Below are positions 1 through 8,837 of a DNA stretch of 64,000 nucleotides, one piece after another (within the stretch, counting starts at the first letter, position 1; every line of letters begins with the position of its first letter). The notes beneath the pieces are model-generated. The model had not been told where the DNA came from. It did not search any database and was given only the letters and a program-made list of their open reading frames with translations. Source of the DNA: Heracleum sosnowskyi (Eukaryota > Streptophyta > Magnoliopsida > Apiales > Apiaceae); contig JAUIZM010000016.1 of assembly GCA_030848705.1 (NCBI GenBank), forward strand, positions 2,418,001-2,482,000, in the 5' to 3' direction. Position numbers and translations under genes: made by a program.

Positions 1-51
1 AACATTGAGATTCAGAAATTTGATTACATAGAAACATTGAAAGCTTACAGA

Positions 52-3000
52 TTACTTTTGTTGCTCAGCAGCTTCAGCTTCCAATTGCTTCTCTAGCAAA
101 TCATCATATATCTTCTTTTTCCTTATTTCTTCTTTTCTCTTCATGTCAATGATGGCTTCTTGAATTTCTTCTCTTGCAATCAGTTCTTCAATGAGAGGTG
201 AGCCTTCCAAGTCATCAATTGCAGCTTTGAGTGCACTTTCTACATATGAGTCCAGAAACTCCATCCTTATTTTGCTTTGGCCTCCATGTGAGTTTTTGTA
301 CTCCACAATGTAAGGATTTTGTTTGACCCTGCACATCCCTTTCTGCCTTAGCTCCTTAGCCCTCTCTTCCATCTCAGCCATTTCTTTCTCTTTCTGTATG
401 TTTTTCTTTTCATTCTCTTTCCTCATGTTTTCTTCATAATCAGCATGCATTTTCAAGTACCTGGCAATATCTATCTTCCATGTCCTTTCATCCTTTTCTT
501 CAAAATTCAGTAAGGCATTTATCCTTTCAAGCTCATACTTATAGAAATATTGCCAGCTTCCTTGCTTCATTATCCTTTCTCTTCCATCAGTGTACTTGAT
601 ATCTAGATGATCCAACTTCACTTTGACTTCAAAGATCCTTTGAGCCCTCAAAAATGCTAGGGCATCTTCATCATAGTCCTCATCTAGTGGAAGCACATTG
701 ATGCCAATAACATTTGTGAGTTTTCCAGTCTTCTTTGTTATCCTTATCCTTTTGGGTACACTCTTGATCTTCAAATGCTTCACAAGAGATACCTTTCTGG
801 AACAAGGAGAATTAGTCTTCAGTGCCACATCACTTGGAAGTAGCTTCATTCCTTTCCCCTTCATCCACTGTAACACTCCACTAGCTGTGACTTTGTGGAA
901 GTGTTTTCTTGAAATTATTTTAGTGGCTTCATCTTTCATCTGTGGCAATTCAGGTTCAGAAGTCATGGATAATGATTTTGGAGGATCATTGCTAACAGTA
1001 CCCACCCTAGACTTAGAGTCTTGTGTTGTGGTTAAAGTACTACTAGCAATGTCCTTGACTTGCTGAATTCCACTCTTAGTTCTCTTCACTGTCTCCTTTG
1101 CCCCCTTTCTGTCATCACCAGCATCTTTAGATTTCTTGGGATATTTGCTCCTGCTGCTGTCACTTGGTTCATCCTTATCACTCCTTGAATGAGATCTCCT
1201 CCTGTAGGTTTTCTCCTCATCATCATCCTCCCCATCCTTCTTCTTGTTCTTTTCTTTGACAGATTCTGGCAAAACACCATGAATCAGAAAAGATTGTAGA
1301 ATGTTAATCATCTCTAATTCCTCTGCTGTCTTGACTCCTTTCTTTGCTCTCAGCATTTGCAGCACCTGATTGATCTTTGTATTATTTTTCATTTGCAGAT
1401 CTTTGGGAATGACTAGTTGGTCAATACTTCTGACTTTGGATAGACTTTGAAAAATTACTGTCCTTGGCTTGGGTATGACCTCAGGCAGTCTTTGATTTTG
1501 GTCCATCTCCAAGTCATTATAAAGACTTTCATTGTTAGCCCCACTCTTTTCAATCAACTCCAGAATTATTGACACTTCAGTAAACCTCAGTTTCTCTAGA
1601 GTTTTAAATGCTAAGTGCCACAAGCAGTTGTCCTTGCACACCATGATTATTTCTCTCAGATAAACATCCCTGATTTTCTTTACTGCAACTGTGAAGTACT
1701 TGATACTTTCCCTGAGCTTGTTTCTGTACACTTGTGCATCTCCTTGAGCATTCTTGTAGGTGGCTTTCAGAAACTCCAGGAATGCCTCATCATGATAGAT
1801 GTTAGAGTTGGCAACTTCCTGTAGCTTGGCCTCTGTGATAAGTGTAGCTTGGGTAGGTTTAGCAATTGGAGTAGGTATAGCAGGTTGAGGGGTTGAGATG
1901 TTTTTAGGCATTGTGGATGGATAGAATGTTGTGGTGACTGTGCTTTTCTGACCTTGTGCATTGATGACCTCTACAGGGGGAAGATTGATTGGCTTTATTG
2001 TCTCTTCAATGAGCTTGCCCTTAAGTTTAGACTGCTTGGCAGGTGCTCCCCCTTTCTTTTTCACATTGACCTCCTTTCCTTTCTCCCCCTTAGGCTTGGG
2101 ATCAGACAAGATGTCTTGAGCTTCCCCAGGAATAGGCAGGTTCAAAGATTTCATCATTGAGGTCAGCATTTGTTGCTGCACCAGCAAGATGTTTGTTGTG
2201 TTGTTGCCTTGAGCATCTAGCTTGTCATTGAGTTGGCTTAGAGATGTAGATAGCATTCTGTTTTCATCCTTGAGAGAGGCCACTTCTTTTTCTAAGCCAT
2301 CCACCTTAGAGAATAATTGTTGAGACTTGAAGGAGTTTAGAGATTGATCTTTGACCCTGGCAAAGTCATATTTGGAGATGTCTGACAGAGGGACCTCATC
2401 CACCAGCTTATCACCATACTGATTTTTCCACATGACATTCAACATAGCATTGGTGGTGATGGTAGTTTTTGCTTGATTTTCCAGTGTAGAAGCCAGTTTC
2501 TTGATGTTGTCTGTGACCATGGCAAGAGTCACATCCATCATGGACACATTTGTGGAGGTTTTCTGGACTTCTTTGAGGATACCATCCACCTTGGGAAAAT
2601 CAGAGATATAGGAGTTTCTAAGCTTTGTGAGGGATCTGTCTGTCTCCTCCTGAATTGAAGAAATCTCTGATTGAAGCCCTTTCCCAAGATAATGCAGAGC
2701 CTTCAACTGGTTCTTGTACACATCATTGAAAGCCTCATAGATGGCAACAGGAGAAAGATCCTTAGCATTGGAGCCCAGAGAGGTGAGGTATTCTTCTCTC
2801 ACAAAAGCCAGGGCATCCTTGAGCTTGAGAGTCCTCTTAGCATCCAACCAGGCATCCACATTCCCCTCTGGTTCAGCTGTATCCACAATCTTCTCCTGTT
2901 GAGCTTCAACATCCTCCTTATGGCATAGCAGGATAGCTTCATAATCAGCATTTGGAAGGTTGGAGGTGAGGAGATGTTGAGCTATCTTTGAGAACTCATC

Positions 3001-4902
3001 AATCTGTGCCACATGGAGATCCTGTATGGCTTCTTCTGTCATTTTGGAAGGCACAGATGATGATCCTGAAGGCCTGTCATGTTGCACAGGCTTCAGCCAT
3101 TCTGACATTGTGGCCTGAGCCAAGTGAGAGCTAGTGCTAGGCACTTCATGAGATGTGTGAGTTTGAGTCTCCTCCAGCCTTGGAATGGCTGTAGGGTCTG
3201 ATGTTGTCTCCATTGAAATGGGATGTGTTACAACATCAGCCCTATTTGTCTGTGAAGACATTTCCACATCCCTAAGGATGGGAGAATTTGGCACAGAGTC
3301 TCCAGTGAAAACTGGTGAATCCTCCATGTTTGTGTTGGTGTCATTAGGATATGCCTCAGCATGCATTCCCTGACCAACCAAATGTGGGTCCTGAGTGGTG
3401 AGCACAGTGTCAAGCACCATGTCACTTGAAGTTGGCTCAATCACAGGGCTGGATTGTGATTGATCAAGGGCAAGATTGTCATGAGAATGACTCTCTTGTT
3501 CAGAAGAAATTTTAGTGGAAGAATCTGAGAGAGAAGTGGGGTTCAGATTAGATTTTGGCAACTCCCCCTGAGAAATAGGAGGAGTTTCAACATTGATGTG
3601 CTCTCCACTTAGTGTTTGATCACCCTTATCACTCCTAGGGTCAAGAGTGAGGTCTTGACCCTGTGCAGACTCTTTACAACTTGCAGTGGGGAGGTTGCTC
3701 TTTTCAATGCCCATGACCTGTTGAGAGGCCATAGACAGTAGCAGGTGTACCCCTTTTTCCACATCTGAATCCTGTTGGGAGGATTCAGTGGTAGTTTTTG
3801 ATTTTGATTTCTTCTTTGGTCTGGTGAGAGGTGACTCAGGAATCTCACTTTCTAGCTCTACAGATTCATGGATAATAGCTAGGGTTCTCTTCTTCTTCTT
3901 TTTAGGAACATCAACCTTTTGAGAGATTGATGCACTTGGCTGACTAGCCTCTATGGTGGTGTTTACAGTGGGGTTGCTGGATGGGATAGGGAGGCTTGGG
4001 TTAGACTGTGAAGCTCCTTCAGTCTCAGCCTCCCCTGTCCAGGAAAGAGCATGGTATATGGGCTTATCAAGTGGATAAGACTCGAATGTGTCCTGCATAT
4101 GCTTGGTCACACTCAAGATCACATCCACTTGATTCCTTGTGTCCAATGAACCAAACAGAATCTTGGACATGGACTTGGAATAAGCCAACTTTGATTTATC
4201 AATACCCTCCAAGTCATGGACATTAGCATCAAGATAATTTAAAATAACTTGAAGAAAGCGAGGGTAAAAGATGTCATTACCTCTTCCACGGACTGTCCTC
4301 CCTAGCCTTTGAGCCAATTCCTTGAGGATTATTGCTCCAACATTGATTTCCTGATTGTGGGCTAGGGAATAGGCCAGCTTCACAGCAATGTGACTGATAT
4401 GGTCCCATCCTGTCTTTCTGCAAAGGAACGCCTTCTGGAGTGCATCAAATAGGAATGACCACTCCCTTCTTACAAATTTCTTGTTCAGCTTTCCGGTATC
4501 TATCTCATCTGCATACCGAATGAAGGTCATGAAGTCTACAATTTGAGCATCTGTAGCTTCTTGGTCATGACCCTCCACCTTGAACCCTAATGCTTCATTT
4601 ATCTCCTTCTCCCCAAACTGGAAGTGTTTGCCTCCAATTGAACAAGCTATCTCCTGGAACGAAGTTCCATCTTCCCTGGCCATTGTAGAAACCAACGCCG
4701 TTCGCCAAAATCCTTCCAATACATCAACATACAACGTGGGGTTCAAGGTTAGGGCTTGGCTGAGGTAGGAATCGTTCAGGAACCGTACAAAACACTTGTA
4801 CCTGGGTTTAGCCTCAGCCTCAGAGGGAATGGTGAGAAGATTTGTTTCTTTGGGGATGGTTAAAGGAATAGAGGATGATACTGTTTGAGATTTGGGTGCC
4901 AT
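52..4902 (-). CDS. Third ORF (ORF3) of the Sirevirus, 1616 residues, envelope position
   Basis: This intact ORF lies downstream of pol, where Sireviruses carry an envelope-like or extra ORF. Residues about 30-290 look globular. A long Ser/Thr/Pro-rich region follows, with two basic clusters resembling nuclear localisation signals (KKKKKR near 334 and RPKKKSKSK near 361). Roughly residues 690-960 are rich in heptad-like Leu/Lys/Glu and probably form coiled coils. The last 150 residues are a highly charged Lys/Glu/Arg helix. I see no signal peptide and no stretch of about 20 hydrophobic residues, so a membrane envelope role is not supported. The start is the first ATG after a pyrimidine-rich leader and lies about 100 bases past a TATA box. 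The N-terminal region vaguely recalls the plant-transposon-associated domains found in asterid retroelements. Function is unknown; a nuclear or RNA/protein scaffold role is only inference. Confidence 0.8.
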   Translation of the reverse strand: MAPKSQTVSSSIPLTIPKETNLLTIPSEAEAKPRYKCFVRFLNDSYLSQALTLNPTLYVDVLEGFWRTALVSTMAREDGTSFQEIACSIGGKHFQFGEKEINEALGFKVEGHDQEATDAQIVDFMTFIRYADEIDTGKLNKKFVRREWSFLFDALQKAFLCRKTGWDHISHIAVKLAYSLAHNQEINVGAIILKELAQRLGRTVRGRGNDIFYPRFLQVILNYLDANVHDLEGIDKSKLAYSKSMSKILFGSLDTRNQVDVILSVTKHMQDTFESYPLDKPIYHALSWTGEAETEGASQSNPSLPIPSSNPTVNTTIEASQPSASISQKVDVPKKKKKRTLAIIHESVELESEIPESPLTRPKKKSKSKTTTESSQQDSDVEKGVHLLLSMASQQVMGIEKSNLPTASCKESAQGQDLTLDPRSDKGDQTLSGEHINVETPPISQGELPKSNLNPTSLSDSSTKISSEQESHSHDNLALDQSQSSPVIEPTSSDMVLDTVLTTQDPHLVGQGMHAEAYPNDTNTNMEDSPVFTGDSVPNSPILRDVEMSSQTNRADVVTHPISMETTSDPTAIPRLEETQTHTSHEVPSTSSHLAQATMSEWLKPVQHDRPSGSSSVPSKMTEEAIQDLHVAQIDEFSKIAQHLLTSNLPNADYEAILLCHKEDVEAQQEKIVDTAEPEGNVDAWLDAKRTLKLKDALAFVREEYLTSLGSNAKDLSPVAIYEAFNDVYKNQLKALHYLGKGLQSEISSIQEETDRSLTKLRNSYISDFPKVDGILKEVQKTSTNVSMMDVTLAMVTDNIKKLASTLENQAKTTITTNAMLNVMWKNQYGDKLVDEVPLSDISKYDFARVKDQSLNSFKSQQLFSKVDGLEKEVASLKDENRMLSTSLSQLNDKLDAQGNNTTNILLVQQQMLTSMMKSLNLPIPGEAQDILSDPKPKGEKGKEVNVKKKGGAPAKQSKLKGKLIEETIKPINLPPVEVINAQGQKSTVTTTFYPSTMPKNISTPQPAIPTPIAKPTQATLITEAKLQEVANSNIYHDEAFLEFLKATYKNAQGDAQVYRNKLRESIKYFTVAVKKIRDVYLREIIMVCKDNCLWHLAFKTLEKLRFTEVSIILELIEKSGANNESLYNDLEMDQNQRLPEVIPKPRTVIFQSLSKVRSIDQLVIPKDLQMKNNTKINQVLQMLRAKKGVKTAEELEMINILQSFLIHGVLPESVKEKNKKKDGEDDDEEKTYRRRSHSRSDKDEPSDSSRSKYPKKSKDAGDDRKGAKETVKRTKSGIQQVKDIASSTLTTTQDSKSRVGTVSNDPPKSLSMTSEPELPQMKDEATKIISRKHFHKVTASGVLQWMKGKGMKLLPSDVALKTNSPCSRKVSLVKHLKIKSVPKRIRITKKTGKLTNVIGINVLPLDEDYDEDALAFLRAQRIFEVKVKLDHLDIKYTDGRERIMKQGSWQYFYKYELERINALLNFEEKDERTWKIDIARYLKMHADYEENMRKENEKKNIQKEKEMAEMEERAKELRQKGMCRVKQNPYIVEYKNSHGGQSKIRMEFLDSYVESALKAAIDDLEGSPLIEELIAREEIQEAIIDMKRKEEIRKKKIYDDLLEKQLEAEAAEQQK

Positions 4903-5616
4903 TTCAAGAGAGAGAGTAAGAAGGAGAGTAGAGAATTTGTGCTTAGGTTAGAAAGTTTGAGAGCAATAGACAAGATGAAAAGTTGCAAACGGTTAGAAAA
5001 AGGTATTTATATGATAGAGACACTGCGATATGGAGTTATGAATGTGTACAGTCTATCTGTATGTCGCGAAGTCAGAAAAGGCATGTACCGCAAAGTCTTG
5101 CAAAGTATATCGCATAGTCTTAAGAATGAACTAAGTCGCAAAGTCCTCAAGATGAAAGTATTGGGGAGACTTTGCGATATAGTAGAAATACCCTGTCTAA
5201 AGCTCTCTTTTAGGAATTTGAAGCAATTTGTCAGACTTTTATCAAATTTTGAAATAAAATTAATTTAAATCAAAATTCTGTCAACTATGGAGACTTGTCG
5301 ACATAGTTATTCTAAGTCGCGAAGTCATAAAATTAACTATGTCGCAAACTCATGAAATGAACTATGTCGCGAAGTCTCACAATCTCAACAGTTTGCGATA
5401 TAAGTCTGTTTAATTTGAACTATGTCGTGAACTCTGAAAATCATCTATATCGAGATGTCTCAAAAGCTCACAACTCCACTAACTAATATGATTTTGAAAA
5501 ATATGCAGTAAAATACTGAAATATTTATAAATCATATCTCAGCTAATTTTCACTCCAAACAAATAGATCATTTAAATACAGTGAAAATTTACTGCTGCAA
5601 CAATTACCTAGCATAC
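4903..5616 (-). promoter_or_regulatory. Spacer between pol and ORF3 with LTR-like motif cluster and TATA box
   Basis: This 714-base spacer is non-coding on the element strand. It holds about thirteen variants of a motif near GACTTYGCGAYATAG, in both orientations, between about 5027 and 5460. The same motif fills the U3 part of this element's own LTR (11966-12345). After the cluster, in element direction, a TATAAATA box sits at 5011-5004. A pyrimidine-rich leader and the ORF3 ATG at 4902 follow. Shared motifs plus a TATA box suggest an internal promoter for ORF3, copied from or co-evolving with the LTR promoter. Simple readthrough from pol is unlikely across 714 bases. Promoter activity is inferred. 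Confidence 0.6.
5004..5011 (-). promoter_or_regulatory. TATA box upstream of ORF3
   Basis: The minus strand reads ATAAATACC preceded by T, giving a canonical TATAAATA. It lies 93 bases upstream of the ORF3 ATG (which begins at 4902), leaving room for a transcription start near 4975 and a leader of about 70 bases. Inferred from sequence only. Confidence 0.5.
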
Positions 5617-8600
5617 TTACTTGGAACAACTAAATGAAGGATTGAGCATTCCAATTTCACTCACAAGTCTGTTGAAGACTGCTTCATTCAGAGGTTTAGT
5701 AAATATGTCAGCTAGTTGTTTCTCAGTTGGAACATAAGAGACTTCTATGGTACCATTTGCAGCATGTTCCCTAATGAAATGGTACCTGATCTCAATGTGC
5801 TTTGTAGTAGAATGATTAACAGGATTGGCAACTATGGATATTGCACTAGTATTATCACACATTAGAGGAATGTGTTCTAACACTAGCCCATAATCCATGA
5901 GTTGATTTCTAATCCAAAGCAATTGAGCACAGCAACTTCCAGCAGCAATATATTCAGCCTCAGCTGTGGATGTTGCTGTGGACTGTTGTTTCTTACTAAA
6001 CCAGGACACTAACCTTTGACCTAGGAATTGACAGCTTCCAGAGGTGCTCTTCCTGTCAATCCTGCATCCAGCATAATCAGAATCTGTGTAACCAACCAGG
6101 TTGAACCCAGTGCCCTTTGGATACCATAGCCCAAGATTAGGAGTCCCCTTCAGATATTTGAAAATTCTTTTGATGGCCATCATGTGAGATTCCTTGGGAT
6201 CAGACTGGAACCTTGCACAAAGGCATGTGGCAAACATGATGTCTGGCCTGCTAGCTGTGAGATAGAGTAGGGATCCAACCATTCCTCTATAGACCTTGAT
6301 ATCAACTCTCTTGCCTTTCTTGTCTTCATCCAGCTTGATTGCAGTAGACATAGGAGTTTTAGCTGGGGATGACTCTTCTAAACCATATTTCTTTAAAAGA
6401 TCCTTAACATACTTAGATTGGTTTATAAAGATGCCATCCTCCCTTTGATGTACTTGCAGGCCTAGGAAGTAGGTTAACTCTCCCATCATACTCATCTCAT
6501 ATTTACTTTGCATCAACTTAGAGAACCTTTCACAGAGTTTTTCATTTGAAGAGCCAAAGATGATATCATCCACATAGATTTGAACAAGAATGATATCATT
6601 TCCATGCTTCTTGAAGAATAGGATTTTGTCTATTGTACCCCTAGTGAATTGATGCTCAAGAAGGAATTGAGATAGAGTTTCATACCAGGCTCTTGGTGCC
6701 TGTTTGAGTCCATAGAGTGCCTTGAGCAGTCTATACACAAAGTTTGGGAAGTCTTCACTTTCAAAGCCAGGTGGTTGAGACACATAAACTTCCTCAGCAA
6801 GATCACCATTGAGAAATGCACTTTTCACATCCATTTGATACACCTTAAAATCTGAGTGAGCTGCAAAAGCCAGGAAGATTCTTATGGCTTCTAGTCTAGC
6901 TACAGGTGCAAATGTCTCATCATAGTCAATGCCTTCTTGCTGACAATATCCTTTGGCAACCAGCCTTGCTTTGTTTCTAACTACCACTCCTTCTTCATCC
7001 ATCTTGTTCCTGAACACCCATTTGGTGTCAATAACATTCTTTCCTTTTGGAGGTGGCACTAGTTCCCATACCTTGTTTTTCTCAAATTGATTCAACTCTT
7101 CTTGCATGGCAACAATCCAATCAGAATTCTTCAAAGCTTCTTCAATAAGTTTAGGTTCCTCTTGTGACAGAAAGCAGCTATACAGACATGTATTCATTGT
7201 TGCCCTTCTTGTTCTAACTCCCTCACTAGGATCTCCAATGATTTGATCCCTAGTGTGGGCTCTGTCCCATTTCCTTGTGTGCCCCTGTTCATTTCCTTGA
7301 TCTGTTCCAATCTCATTTTGGTTGACAGTTGCATTCTCTTCTTCTCCCCCTGTGTTTGTGAATCCTTGCACAGGTGTTTGAAGAAGATTGTCAACTTCAA
7401 GAATTTCATTTTCTAGAACAGTTTGAACAGGGGGTTCATCTTCATTTTCAGAATCCTCAAGATAACCTTGATTCTCAAATCTCAATAGCACACTGTCTTG
7501 ATCACTTGTTTTCAGTCCTGGAGTTTTCTTGTCATCAAAGGTAACATCCATGCTTTCCATGATTTTGTGTTGCTCAGGTACAAACACTCTGTATGCTGTC
7601 CTTTCCAGAGAGTATCCAATGAAGATACCTTCAAATGCTTTAGCATCAAACTTTCCAACATGCTCAGAGGTATCTTTCATCACAAAACACTTGCTTCCAA
7701 ACACATGCAGGTGCTTGAAGGATGCTCTTTTTCCAGTCATTAATGAGTAAGGAGTTTTGCCAGACTTCTTATTGATTAATGTTCTATTTTGCACATAGCA
7801 TGCTGTGTTAACAGCATCAGCCCAAAAGCTAGTGGGTAGCTTTGCATCCAGCAGCATTGTCCTTGCAGCTTCAATGAGAGTTCTATTCTTTCTCTCAACT
7901 ACTCCATTTTGTTGAGGTGTCCTAGGAGCTGAGAATTGTTGAGAAATTCCTTTATCTTTGCAAAACTCATACAATGTTGAATTTCTGAACTCAGTCCCAT
8001 TATCACTTCTCAAAGCAACTACAGAGGAACCAGTGCTTTGTGCTTCTTTATCAACTCTCTTGATATGCTCTATTATGACTTGGGGTGCTTCATCCTTGGA
8101 GAATAGGAATTCCACCCAAGTATATCTTGAATAGTCATCTACCATCACTAGAGCATATTTCTTTTTGGAGAGGGACATTACATTCACAGGGCCAAATAAG
8201 TCCATGTGAATTAGTTGCAGAGGTTTTGAGTTTGTATTGAGCAACTTGTTCTTGTGACTTGATCTTTTAATCTTCCCTTTCTGACAAGCTTCACATGCTC
8301 CATCTTGCACAAACTCCAAGGCAGGCAAATCCCTGATGAGTTCTCTCTTGGTTAGAGAGTTCATTGCCTGAACATTCAAGTGAGACAGTTTCTTGTGCCA
8401 CAGCCAGAATTCCTCATTTGTGGCTTTTGTGTAGAAACAACAAATTTCTCCCTTATCTGCAGCCTTAAGATTAGCTACAAACAAGCTTCCTTTCTTCACA
8501 CCAGTTAGAACAACTTCACCACTTTCCCTTTTTGAGATTGAACAAAGGTCTTCATCAAATTCCACTTTGAAGCCTCTGTTGGTAAACTGTCCAATACTCA

Positions 8601-8826
8601 AGAGATTATGCTTCAGTCCTTCAACAAATGCTACATCTTCAATAATGACATTTCCAGATTTAACACTGCCATATCCCATTGTATAACCAATGTTGTCATT
8701 TCCAAAGGTTACTGATGGGCCAGCCTTTTCCTCAAAATGTGATAGCAGGGCCATATCACCAGTCATGTGACTTGAGCATCCACTGTCCAAGATCCATATG
8801 ACTCTTTTATTCCTGTTGCCCTGCAT
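5617..8826 (-). CDS. pol: Copia pol polyprotein (protease, integrase, reverse transcriptase, RNase H), intact
   Basis: The 1069-residue ORF has every catalytic motif. The aspartic protease DSG is at residues 14-16. The integrase zinc site is H144, H149, C178, C181, and the catalytic triad D209, D275, E311 has exact DD35E spacing. The reverse transcriptase has the first aspartate at D666 (QMDVKSAF) and YVDD at 751-754. RNase H has D915, a Glu at 956 or 958, and D991. The integrase-RT linker (about 440-545) is acidic and variable. The ORF is in a different frame from gag. Its ATG lies 11 bases past the gag TAG, with a TGA just upstream in the pol frame, so simple readthrough cannot give the fusion. 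How pol is expressed is unresolved. No disabling change was seen. Confidence 0.95.
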   Translation of the reverse strand: MQGNRNKRVIWILDSGCSSHMTGDMALLSHFEEKAGPSVTFGNDNIGYTMGYGSVKSGNVIIEDVAFVEGLKHNLLSIGQFTNRGFKVEFDEDLCSISKRESGEVVLTGVKKGSLFVANLKAADKGEICCFYTKATNEEFWLWHKKLSHLNVQAMNSLTKRELIRDLPALEFVQDGACEACQKGKIKRSSHKNKLLNTNSKPLQLIHMDLFGPVNVMSLSKKKYALVMVDDYSRYTWVEFLFSKDEAPQVIIEHIKRVDKEAQSTGSSVVALRSDNGTEFRNSTLYEFCKDKGISQQFSAPRTPQQNGVVERKNRTLIEAARTMLLDAKLPTSFWADAVNTACYVQNRTLINKKSGKTPYSLMTGKRASFKHLHVFGSKCFVMKDTSEHVGKFDAKAFEGIFIGYSLERTAYRVFVPEQHKIMESMDVTFDDKKTPGLKTSDQDSVLLRFENQGYLEDSENEDEPPVQTVLENEILEVDNLLQTPVQGFTNTGGEEENATVNQNEIGTDQGNEQGHTRKWDRAHTRDQIIGDPSEGVRTRRATMNTCLYSCFLSQEEPKLIEEALKNSDWIVAMQEELNQFEKNKVWELVPPPKGKNVIDTKWVFRNKMDEEGVVVRNKARLVAKGYCQQEGIDYDETFAPVARLEAIRIFLAFAAHSDFKVYQMDVKSAFLNGDLAEEVYVSQPPGFESEDFPNFVYRLLKALYGLKQAPRAWYETLSQFLLEHQFTRGTIDKILFFKKHGNDIILVQIYVDDIIFGSSNEKLCERFSKLMQSKYEMSMMGELTYFLGLQVHQREDGIFINQSKYVKDLLKKYGLEESSPAKTPMSTAIKLDEDKKGKRVDIKVYRGMVGSLLYLTASRPDIMFATCLCARFQSDPKESHMMAIKRIFKYLKGTPNLGLWYPKGTGFNLVGYTDSDYAGCRIDRKSTSGSCQFLGQRLVSWFSKKQQSTATSTAEAEYIAAGSCCAQLLWIRNQLMDYGLVLEHIPLMCDNTSAISIVANPVNHSTTKHIEIRYHFIREHAANGTIEVSYVPTEKQLADIFTKPLNEAVFNRLVSEIGMLNPSFSCSK

Positions 8827-8837
8827 TCACAAAGTGA

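Noticed and set aside
4885..5268. Plus-strand 127-codon open frame overlapping the ORF3 start
   Set aside because: It lies antisense to the ORF3 leader and the motif array, with no recognisable domain; an artefact of the repeated motif.
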